From NCBI GenBank assembly GCA_016721565.1, contig JADKHW010000053.1, positions 1 to 64,000 on the forward strand: a stretch of 64,000 bases of DNA, written 5' to 3'. Below the pieces are notes generated by a model. That model did not search any database. It was not told the origin of the DNA and worked only from the letters and a program-made list of their open reading frames with translations. Made by a program: the position numbers and the translations under genes. This document shows, piece after piece, positions 47,670 through 55,952 of this stretch (positions are counted from its first letter, which is position 1; the number at the start of each line of letters is the position of its first letter). The stretch is from a bacterium (GTDB lineage: Bacteria; Electryoneota; RPQS01).

Positions 47670-48703
47670 TTAATGATTATGTCCGTCGCCAAACGCGCCC
47701 TTAGAAAGCTGTGCTTTCAACGTAAATGCGCCCCTGGCCACGTATTGGTCACCCGCTGCAAGGCCGTTGAGTACCTCCGCGCTCCCATCATTGCTGCGAC
47801 CGATAGTCACACCCTTAGATTGGAAGCCCTCAGGTGTCCTGACAAACACGCAGGCCTTATCGTCAATCGTCTGCAAACTCGAACGTGGTATCATGATCGG
47901 GACATCATGAGTTGCAATCGCGACTTCTGCTGTTACAAACAATCCTGGCCGGAGTGTGCCATCTGAGTTGTTCAATACGGCACGCGCTTTCGCTGTGCGC
48001 GTATGCTCATCAACAGTTGGGCTTATGTACGAAATCGTTCCAGTGACATCCTCTATTCCCGCACCTGCGCTCACACGAACGGATTGACCAACACGAATTG
48101 CGGACAGGTCTTTCTGATAAACAGTGAGGTTCAACCACACTGTTTTTAGATCCGCAACTTGGTAAATTTCAGCGTCATCCTTGACCACTTCACCGACTGT
48201 TATGTGCTTTTCAACGACGGTACCCTCTATTAGTGAAACCACTTCATACGGAGATAAGCTTTCACTGCTTTCAATCAGGGCAAGGACTTCGCCTTTCTGC
48301 ACGCGCTCACCCAGCTGCTTCCGTACTTCTTTTACAACACCGGGGAAACGTGGAGCAATATGCGCCAAATGGTCAGAATTATACGTGATTTCACCCGGCA
48401 GTTTTATCATCACAGTTAAGCTGCCCGGCCCGGCGGTTTCCACACCGATGTCAAACTCCTTCAGGTCCTCAGGGCTCAATCGCACCAGTTTTTCTGCCGA
48501 ATGTTCATCGTGGGCATGGTGTTCTGTTTCCATGTCTTCAGATCCATGTTCATCGCCATGTTCGCCCTCTTCTGCATGTCCCGTTTTGCTCGTTTTTTAG
48601 CCGGATCATTCGAGCCGCTGCAGGAAGAAAGCGCAAATGCGGCTGTCAAGAGCATGGTTAACAGCCCAAGACTAATCGGCAGAACTCTATTTCTTTTCTT
48701 CAT
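47670..48703 (-). CDS. RND efflux periplasmic adaptor (CusB/CzcB-like, one frameshift)
   Basis: About 344 residues. The lipoprotein signal (LLTAAFALSSCSGSND) starts at 48703. A frame change near 48595 joins it to a His/Glu-rich stretch (GSEDMETEHHAHDEHSAEK) that could bind metal. The adaptor core follows: barrel-sandwich (SDHLAHIAPRFPGVVKEVRK), short helical hairpin (EVVKDDAEIYQVADL) and beta-barrel. It connects the RND pump with the TolC-type channel. The gene lies between them, 18 bases before the RND gene. Confidence 0.88.
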
Positions 48704-48715
48704 TGAAGTGTCCTT

Positions 48716-50089
48716 TTAATTGTTATCTTGAGTTGCGTTGACATCATCCAGACTTATTCCAATCAGTCGCTCAACTACCGTTCGAGCAATATGATAGGTC
48801 TCCAAAGCGTCCACATATCGGCCACGAACATCCACAACTGTTCTCTGGGCGTCAAGAACTTCAAGATAACTGGACTTACCCTGCCGGTATTTCTCTCCAG
48901 CGACATCAAAAACTCGCAAAGCCTCAGGAAGTACAACACTATCAAGTTGTGTTGCTTCGTTATATGCTGAACTCAAATTCTGGTATGCGGCAAACAACGC
49001 AGATGCGACCTCTGAAATTGCCAACATCTGCTCAGTCTGACCTTTGATTACGCTGAGGTGCGCTGCGCGGATATTGCCCTGATTTGTGTCGAAAAGTGGA
49101 ATCGGAATCGAGGCTCCCATCACCATCGCAACATCGTCTTCGGCACTAAAATGACGAACACCTGCGGCTAAAGTGACATCCGGCGTCTTGCCAGCCTTTT
49201 CAAGTTCCATTATACTCTGACGTTTCGCTTGCTCAGTCGTCCAACGTGCTACATCAGGGTTTTCCGCAATCCGAGTGACCAGCTTGTCGTAAGCCGGGAC
49301 CGCCATAAGAACATTGAAGCTGTTTTGCACATTGGTAAACAAGACATGTTTGCCGCCCCAGGAAGAGGCCAACACAGTTCTTGCATTCGTTAACATGCGT
49401 TCGGCATGGTCTCTTTCAATATGTGCAAGGGAGACTGCCAATCGCGCCTTCATCTCCTCGTCGGCCGAGGCAATTCCCGTTTGAACCCGCTTGGTAGCCG
49501 TTAAGAGTACATCTTCAGCAAGCTTGTCATTCTCGTCAGCGAGAGCAACTCTTTCCTGTGCTGCCAGCACCTCATAAAAACGTTCTGCCACTCCGGTCAG
49601 AACATCAAGACGGGCCGCTTCAAAGTCCCATTTTGTTAAGTCCACTTCGAGGCTGCTCACACTTAGTCGCTTCTGGCGTTTACGCCCGAGTTCTATGAGT
49701 TGACTTACCTGAAGTGTTTGCTCAGAATTGTCGAAACCGCGCAGCTCGCCTGTACCCGGACCGTTCTCAACATCTATTCCCAATTCAGGGTTAGGATGGG
49801 CTTTTGTTTGTAGCTTACGTGCTTCGGCTACTCGCTGCTCCCAAGCGAATGATTGAATCAACGGGCTGTGAATAAGGGCATACGCTTGTGCTTGTGCGAG
49901 AGTTAAGCTGCCTGATGGCTCATCGAGCAAATCTGGCTTATTCGGTGTGAGTGAATCTTCTGCTTCAAATGTTCGAAATTGAGATCCGAGCGATCGAGGA
50001 GAAGCTACCGTTGCAGCTTCCCCCGCGTGCGCAACTCCGGTCCCAATCAACATGAACACTATTACTATCTGGAATCGTTTGAGTATCAT
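48716..50089 (-). CDS. TolC-family outer-membrane channel (CusC/CzcC-like)
   Basis: 457 residues with a signal peptide (IVIVFMLIGTGVAHAG). Two outer-membrane efflux protein repeats are visible: SLTLAQAQAYALIHSPLIQ with ELGIDVENG in the first, and AEDDVAMVMGASIPIPLFDT with AAYQNLSSAYNEA and KSSYLEVLDAQRTVVDVR in the second. It forms the outer-membrane exit duct of the tripartite pump. GGAGG lies 7 bases before the start. A strong terminator hairpin sits 36 bases upstream. Confidence 0.92.
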   Translation of the reverse strand: MILKRFQIVIVFMLIGTGVAHAGEAATVASPRSLGSQFRTFEAEDSLTPNKPDLLDEPSGSLTLAQAQAYALIHSPLIQSFAWEQRVAEARKLQTKAHPNPELGIDVENGPGTGELRGFDNSEQTLQVSQLIELGRKRQKRLSVSSLEVDLTKWDFEAARLDVLTGVAERFYEVLAAQERVALADENDKLAEDVLLTATKRVQTGIASADEEMKARLAVSLAHIERDHAERMLTNARTVLASSWGGKHVLFTNVQNSFNVLMAVPAYDKLVTRIAENPDVARWTTEQAKRQSIMELEKAGKTPDVTLAAGVRHFSAEDDVAMVMGASIPIPLFDTNQGNIRAAHLSVIKGQTEQMLAISEVASALFAAYQNLSSAYNEATQLDSVVLPEALRVFDVAGEKYRQGKSSYLEVLDAQRTVVDVRGRYVDALETYHIARTVVERLIGISLDDVNATQDNN

Positions 50090-50125
50090 TCAGGCCCTCC
50101 AACGGTTGGGGTTACGAGATGGCAC

Positions 50126-50155
50126 AAAAAAACCGCTCGGTCAGGAGCGGCAAAA
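50126..50155 (-). terminator. intrinsic terminator or attenuator ahead of the efflux operon
   Basis: CCGCTC-GGTCAG-GAGCGG hairpin followed on the minus strand by seven T's. It lies between the small Cys/His-rich gene and the TolC gene, the same position as the hairpin at 59038 in the other efflux cluster. Confidence 0.75.
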
Positions 50156-50241
50156 TCACAAGGGATCGCGTTCCTGTACTTATAATTCAACATGAATTGC
50201 CCACGCCTGCTTTTGCAGGGCGGAGTATTCCAACGAGTGAA

Positions 50242-50550
50242 TTAAGAGTACAGTCTGGGAGGTCGTTCTATAGAGGAAAGGTACGAATGAAAGTTTGAGT
50301 CGGTAGGAAAATGAAACGCAAGACCTAAAGGAAGAATGTGTCCGTCATACACGTATGGTAAGACGGCTACTACCGCCATATGGCAAAGGCAAACACAATG
50401 GGAATCGTCATGATTCGGGCTGCTATCAGACGGCGATGTTTCTGTTCCGTCCTTACAGGCATGCCCCATTGTGCTGATCACCGGGAATACGACGATCAGC
50501 AAGCAAAGGAATACTGCGGTAAGAAGTGGTCTCAGAAGAAACGGCGTCAT
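50242..50550 (-). CDS. small secreted Cys/His-rich protein of the efflux cluster
   Basis: 102 residues. Signal (LLTAVFLCLLIVVFPVISTM), then a Cys/His cluster GHACKDG and DDSHCVCLCHMAVVAV, and a C-terminal IERPPRLYS. It shares with the protein at 58621 the layout signal peptide, Cys/His cluster, LP..., RPP ending, and the position ahead of RND genes. It may bind metal in the periplasm or sense it for the operon. Not a family I can name. Confidence 0.65.
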   Translation of the reverse strand: MTPFLLRPLLTAVFLCLLIVVFPVISTMGHACKDGTETSPSDSSPNHDDSHCVCLCHMAVVAVLPYVYDGHILPLGLAFHFPTDSNFHSYLSSIERPPRLYS

Positions 50551-50671
50551 TGGATTAGCGGTCTAACATTGTCATCATTTAACTCAATATACACCATTTC
50601 GTTCCAAAGGCAACAATGTCAGAAAAACTCGTGCATAATTCCACCGTTTAATGGAAGAAAAGCAGGAAGAC

Positions 50672-50707
50672 AAAGGTCTTGTTAAACATATATTTAACAA
50701 GACCTTT
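50672..50707 (-). terminator. ssrA terminator
   Basis: Perfect 15-bp hairpin AAAGGTCTTGTTAAA / TTTAACAAGACCTTT with a 6-base loop, three bases beyond the tmRNA 3' end on the minus strand. Confidence 0.8.
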
Positions 50708-50710
50708 TTG

Positions 50711-51065
50711 TGGAGACGGCGGGAATCGAACCCGCGTCCGAGAAGCGGACCACACCGGGCGCTACAGGCTTAGGAGTTGGTTGGTTTCTCACTCCCGGGG
50801 CGTACCAACCCCAAAACTATCGGGGCCAGCCACTAAATCTCACCGCTTGCGTGGCAGTCCGCGGGCCAGTCCTGCTATAATTTGATATCGGGCCCGGTAT
50901 CGCAAGACAGTTCCCGGGGGCGACAGGTGCCGTACTTTTTAGTTAGGCAGCCATTGCGTAAGTGTTATTGGCACTTAGATTTTGGAGTCCTGATTAAGGA
51001 GGGCACCCCAGCCTCCGCCTGCTCCCAACGCCATCCATACATCCCGTCGAAACCTGGGCGTCCCC
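50711..51065 (-). ncRNA. ssrA: transfer-messenger RNA (tmRNA)
   Basis: The 5' end GGGGACGCCCAGGTTTCGAC and the 3' end GGTTCGATTCCCGCCGTCTCCA form the tRNA-like domain: GGGGACG pairs with CGTCTCC, and the T-loop GGTTCGATTCC is intact. The tag-coding frame is at 50972-50943 and reads ANNTYAMAA followed by TAA, differing from the enterobacterial ANDENYALAA but keeping the AA end needed for proteolysis. tmRNA with SmpB rescues stalled ribosomes and tags the nascent chain. The 3' CCA is not encoded. Its 3' end is repeated at 43021 and 13921, so the gene has served as an integration site. Confidence 0.96.
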
Positions 51066-51076
51066 AAGAGCCATAC

Positions 51077-51104
51077 AATATAGTAACGATTTGCCGATTC
51101 TCAA
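51077..51104 (-). promoter_or_regulatory. ssrA promoter
   Basis: TTGAGA-N16-TATATT on the minus strand (51104-51099 and 51082-51077), ending 11 bases before the tmRNA 5' end. The -35 overlaps the stop codon of the upstream SDR-like gene. Confidence 0.6.
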
Positions 51105-51767
51105 AGTTTCCCCGCCAAAGTCCTCAACTCCGCATTCCGCACCATCTTCGGCATCTCATCCGCAAACGAAACATTGATCATCGCCTTAGAAACTTCAACC
51201 GTATCCGTCACCAATTGCGGCATAAATCGCTTCAAACCAAAAAATGGCTTCCAAAAATACTCGTGCCACATTTGCTTTTCACGCGGGTGAATCGGATGAA
51301 TATAAGCCGGACGAAAAATACAGAGCTGATTCCCGAAAATCTCTCGCAATCTATTCTCCGCTTGACCTTTCACCTTTCGCCAAAGTACGCTACTCTTCTC
51401 GCTTTCATCTGCACCCATTCCACTCACAAAACAAAATCGCACATCAGAATTTGCAGACTTCAACGCTTTCGCCGCAGCAACAACGTAATCCAAAGTGATG
51501 AGCGTGTACTGCTTAGGATCCGGAACCTGCACTTGCGAAACACCCAGCGCACAATAACAAGCGTCAACCTCGCTCAACTCTTCTGCAAGATCAACATAGT
51601 TCAAAAATCTTCCCGCACAATAACCTTGAGCTTGCTGTGCGATTCCTTCAACGGTCTGCGCGACAATGCAACAACGCTCTCGATGCGTTCATCCTTGACA
51701 CATTGTCGAACCAACTCAGCGCCCACCGCGCCGGTTGCTCCCATGACGAGTACGCGCACACTCATTC
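51101..51767 (-). CDS. atypical SDR / NAD(P)-binding protein (HTATIP2-like, one frameshift)
   Basis: About 222 residues. Start MSVRVLVMGATGAVGAELVR gives a GATGAVG dinucleotide-binding loop. A frame change near 51607 joins it to the long remainder (YCALGVSQVQVPDPKQYTLI, CFVSGMGADESEKSSVLW, CIFRPAYIHP). The lack of an obvious SDR catalytic YxxxK suggests an atypical SDR, perhaps binding NADPH without classical reductase activity. Its start overlaps the Dabb gene's stop by several bases. Confidence 0.75.
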
Positions 51768-52070
51768 ATTCACCTCCCAATCAACCACCACTCGCTCGCT
51801 CCGCACCTTCTTGAGCAACTCAACTACTTCCAAGTGCAACGGATGCACGCGATAAGCCTCAAGCGCTTCCCAACTCTCAAGCGTGGTAATCAACACAACA
51901 TCGAAAGCCTGCGCGTCCGGCAATTCGTTGATACCCACCTCAAGCGCGTGCAATCCGTTGACGTTGCCGCGCATCGCTTCCATCACTTCTTTCACGCGTC
52001 GTGCGTTCGTCTGCTTGTCACAGCCGTCGGCGAACTCATGCAGTTTGAGCATGATGACATGTCGTATCAT
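51762..52070 (-). CDS. Dabb-domain (stress-responsive alpha/beta barrel) protein
   Basis: 102 residues starting MIRHVIMLKLHEFADG. The family pattern is clear: LHALEVGINELPDAQAFDVV, then LESWEALEAYRVHPLHLEVV and VRSERVVVDWEV. Dabb proteins are small dimeric alpha/beta barrels of mostly unknown function. It overlaps the SDR-like gene and lies 11 bases after the end of the FG-GAP gene. The start was chosen because homology begins at MIRHV; the frame is open 10 codons further up. Confidence 0.88.
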   Translation of the reverse strand: MIRHVIMLKLHEFADGCDKQTNARRVKEVMEAMRGNVNGLHALEVGINELPDAQAFDVVLITTLESWEALEAYRVHPLHLEVVELLKKVRSERVVVDWEVNE

Positions 52071-52080
52071 GTGCGAAAAC

Positions 52081-53746
52081 TCATTTGATAAACTGAACAC
52101 TCTGCGTGTCCGAAAGTTGCCCTTGCGTCGCCGTCACCAAATACATTCCCGATGCCAGTCCGGAAGGCTGCCATTTGAGCGCAAGCGTTCCCGGCCCCGC
52201 CATACCCTCATGCAATGTCGCCACACGTTGCCCCAGCGTATTGAAGATTTCAACCTTTGTCAGCCCGCGAGTAGGCAATGCCGTTTCAAGCGTAACATTC
52301 GAGTTGAATGGATTCGGAAACGACTTGAGAGCAATTGGTCTTTAACAACAGGCGTTTCGCGCTCATCCACGTTGACCATGCCGACGCCTTGCGTAATCGT
52401 ATAAGTCTGATTTGCGTCTATGAAATTATACTCCTCCGTAAGCCCACCCGGCCAAAAAACGCGGATTGAATCAACCTCTGTTGAGGAACCCAAGCCATAA
52501 TGAATATCCAATGATTGCCCACAATAGCCCGTTTGGCCGCTCACGCAGCTAAAACAACGCCGTTATTTTCCGTCTGTGTATTCCGATAAAGCAAATTATC
52601 TTCATCAGCGTTCCGCGATCGCGCAATGCACAAATCCAAATCCTGATCGCCGTCCATATCTCCAAACGCGCACCCAAATCCCCATCCGCTGTCAGCTTGT
52701 ATCGGTTCACTTGCCGCGCGCGTGAAATTCCCCGTGCCGTCATTGTCATAAAGATAATTGTGGCGGTAGATATTCCCGCTCGCCGCAAATCCGTTCGTCA
52801 CCAACAAATCCAAATCGCCGTCGTTGTCATAATCGCCAAACGCGCTGCCGACCGCAAACTGATTGTCCACACTAACCGGCGAACCCGTCATCGGCACGAG
52901 TTCTTGATCGATATTGCGATAAAGCAGACTCGGACTGTTGTAGGAACCGACAAACAAGTCAAAGTCAGCGTCATTGTCGATGTCGCCCCAACTGCTCGTA
53001 AAATTATTCACACCGTCAATTCCGGGTGCGACGCCCGTTTGCCGTGTAAATGTGCCATCGAAATTGCGATACAGCGCGTCATTGTCATTGTTCTCGTTCG
53101 CCACAAACAAATCAACCCATCCATCGCCGTCAAGGTCACACCAATCCGCCGAGCGCGAATCATCTCCGTCAACAGAGAAGGGTGGAGTAGTCACCAACGT
53201 AAATCCTCCCGCGCCGTTCGAGTTGTAAAGCCAATTATGATGGCCGTTCCCCGAGCTGTTGGTCACAAACAAATCGAGCCAACCATCATTATCATAGTCG
53301 GCCCAACTTCCCGTCTCGCTATATCCACCCGAGTTCGTAACTGGCGGAACAATTCCGCGCCCGAACGTACCATCCCCGCGATTGATGTAAAGTTTGTTGC
53401 TCTGATTCGACCAGCGCGCGATAAAACAATCCACGTCGCCGTCGTTGTCATAATCTCCCCACGACGCGCCGACGTTGTGTCCGCCGGTCTCTTTAATAGT
53501 GTCACTCGCAACAGCAGTGAACGTCCCCGAGCCGTCGTTCAAGTAATAGAAATTCCCTTGAGTCTCTTCGTCATTCGTGATGTACAAATCAAGGTCGCCG
53601 TCGTTGTCGGTATCAACAAACGTCACGCTTGCCGATGATCCGCCGTCTGTCGCAACAGGCGAATCTGTGATGCGCGAATAAATCTGCGCGGTCGCGGTCG
53701 TGACAAAAATGAACACGACAAGCAAAGGCAATACGGCTCTGGCCAT
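52081..53746 (-). CDS. secreted FG-GAP/VCBS repeat protein with ASPIC/UnbV and T9SS sorting domain (frameshifted)
   Basis: About 555 residues. Signal (AVLPLLVVFIFVTTATA), then at least six FG-GAP-type repeats with Ca-binding-like DYDNDGDLDLLVTN or DTDNDGDLDLYITN. An ASPIC/UnbV-like part (YCGQSLDIHYGLGSSTEVDS, VFWPGG) follows after a frame change near 52545. A second frame change near 52335 leads to a type A T9SS sorting domain (VEIFNTLGQRVATLHEG, SGMYLVTATQG). The stretch between the last repeat and the ASPIC motif is about 30 residues shorter than usual. The sorting domain means export across the outer membrane by a type IX system. Confidence 0.85.
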
Positions 53747-53949
53747 GGACTCCTCCGAGTTCTGGAAAGTGAAGGACCCACCAGTTTATTGAACTTACGC
53801 GCGACCGGGTTCGCGCTCGGACACCTCTCTATGCCTCCTGAAAATTTTTCTGACCCTCGTAAGTCCAATGAAAAAATTCTGCAAGAGGTCCAACAAGCAC
53901 TTATTGAACAAGCGTTTTATAAAATGTTTTACAAAAAACACAAAACGGC

Positions 53950-53978
53950 TTGACAAATCTTCAAAAAGGCCTTATATT
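53950..53978 (+). promoter_or_regulatory. consensus sigma-70 promoter with no gene behind it
   Basis: TTGACA-N17-TATATT on the plus strand, an almost ideal housekeeping promoter. The next 110 bases carry no gene of normal size (only a 6-codon frame), and the following gene is convergent. The rest of 53747-54089 is AT-rich upstream DNA of the FG-GAP gene. Confidence 0.55.
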
Positions 53979-54089
53979 ATACGCAATTCGAAACAAACAA
54001 CCCCGCTGCGCACATCCATGAACCCAATATATGCTTGAATAATTCCAATCACAAGCCCCACACCGAATCTCCGCCAGCACCCCTCTAAT

Positions 54090-55865
54090 TCATGCTACCG
54101 CAAGCTTCTCCCGATACACTTCTGTTCCATCCTCCAAAATCACTCTCACGACTCGCTCTTCACCTCGCACCGAATTACCGATGCGAATCTCTTCGATATC
54201 TTCTATGTGATCAAAAGTTACAATTCCTTCGCGCACCCGTCCTTCATTCACCTGATGATCCCGCCAAACGCCCGGCAGCAATCCGCACGAGAGTTCTGGA
54301 GCAATCCACTTGCCCTTAACTTTGAAAATGAAACTCGAAATAGTCCCTTCACTAAACTCATTTCTCGTATTCAAGAACAAAGCACTCTTCAGCCCAAGCT
54401 CTTTGGCTTTCGCGCGCAATGTATACTTTTCAGGCCGCAAGGTTGTCTTATGATAGAGTCTCGGATCTTCAGGGTCCAACCGTAGTTTCCGGAATCATCA
54501 CTGAAATCCCGCCTTTCGTCCAACCCAATTCTTCCGGAATCAACTTAAACGAAATATCCTCACCGTCAAGGTCAAGCCTAACTCGATTCGGCTTATCTCC
54601 AAGCTCTGCTTTCAATTGCTCAAGTTTACACAAAATCTTATCACGCGGAAACGGCCTCCCAAAATAAACACAAGAGTGCTCCAGCCGCCGCAAATGATTC
54701 TCAATGTCCTTATATCCGACTTCTGGAATATATCGAAAGGCTTCATACAATCCAAAAATCTGCGGTCGTCGTTCTAAGAACTTCGACTTCAACAATACCT
54801 CGTCCCATTCGCGCTCCGGATCACTGTCTGCGACAATCCCTGATCCAATTCCCAATGTTGCGATGCTCCCGTTTATCTCTAACGTGCGAATCGCCACATT
54901 GCAAACGAAATCTCCGCCGGGATAAAATAATCCAATGCTCCCGCAGTAAATTCCCCGCGCCGTAGGTTCAATCTCCTGAATAATCTGCGACGCCCGAACT
55001 TTCGGCGCTCCGGTGATGCTTCCCGCCGGAAAACTTGCCTTGAATATCTCAAAAAGTGAAACATCGTCACGCAAATCACCCACAACCGTCGTTGTCATCT
55101 GATGCACGGTCGGGAATCGCTCGACGAAATACTCATCGCGGTCCGCACGCTTCCGTCTGGCAAATTCTCCCAAGATCATTCCGCATCAAATCCACGATCA
55201 TCGTATTCTCAGCGCGATCCTTTTCGCTGTTGTGCAAGGCAATGCGTGCCGCCTCATCCGCATCCCACGACGGCCTCCGCGAAGCAGTCCCTTTCATCGG
55301 CTTCGAGATGAGTTCATTCCCGTTGCGTTCAAGGAACAATTCTGGTGACAACGAAACAATCTTCACCGCCCCCGTGTCTGCAAAACAAGCATACGGCATC
55401 GGAACAGCTTCACTAAGCGCGCAAAATGCGCTAAATGCGTCACCGTCAAATTCACACTGCGCCCGCACCGTATAGTTTGCTTGATAAATATCTCCCGCAC
55501 GAATATGCTCCAGCACGCGATTCATTGCATTAGCATATTCAGATTTACTGATCTGAACACGCGGATCACTTAAGAAATCTTCATCCGGAGCAACCAAATT
55601 CGCAAGGTTGCTTAAACACAGCAAACCAAGCCAACGGCAGCAGATGCGGCAAATGAGCGCTCAAAGCCTGATCAAACCCTCGCGCCGCTTCGTATGACAA
55701 CACCATCGCCACATAGTACCCATCAGCCTGAAACTCCGCCACGCGCGCGAACGACTCCGGGAAATCCGCTTCTCGCGTAACACTCCATTGCGCCACCGGA
55801 AAACGGAAAGCAAGCCGTGTTGCTTGCCCGGGCCGCGTAAACACAAATGTCGGGGTCTGGTACAT
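54090..55865 (-). CDS. pabB: PabB-PabC fusion: aminodeoxychorismate synthase component I / lyase (frameshifted)
   Basis: About 590 residues in four frame pieces joined near 55615, 55160 and 54475. The N-terminus (MYQTPTFVFTRPGQATRLAF) precedes the chorismate-binding domain with IRAGDIYQANYTVRAQCEF, LISKPMKGTASRR, MIVDLMRNDLGRI, SFPAGSITGAPKVRASQII and GIYCGSIGLFYPGG. The C-terminal class IV aminotransferase-like lyase has LYHKTTLRPEKY with the expected Lys and LNTRNEFSEGTISSFIF. It converts chorismate to 4-amino-4-deoxychorismate and then to p-aminobenzoate for folate. No pabA is nearby. Confidence 0.88.
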
Positions 55866-55904
55866 AATCTTAAAAATACAAAATTCGGCGGAATCACACA
55901 AACA

Positions 55905-55930
55905 AAAAACCCGCCTTGCGGCAGGTTTTT
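55905..55930 (-). terminator. intrinsic terminator of the 711-residue protein gene
   Basis: AAAAACCCGCC-TTGC-GGCAGGTTTTT hairpin flanked by A and T runs, so it can act in both directions. It lies between the degenerate kinase gene and the pabB start, both on the minus strand. Confidence 0.8.
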
Positions 55931-55952
55931 GAAGATTTGTGTCCTGAAGAAA

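Noticed and set aside
50679..51814. Plus-strand frames of up to 310 codons across ssrA and the SDR-like gene
   Set aside because: They are antisense to the tmRNA and to a gene with clear homology, and encode Arg/Thr/Ser-rich sequence without any recognisable domain.
52697..53638. A 313-codon plus-strand frame
   Set aside because: Antisense shadow of the repetitive FG-GAP gene, with Val/Ile-rich periodic composition produced by the repeats.
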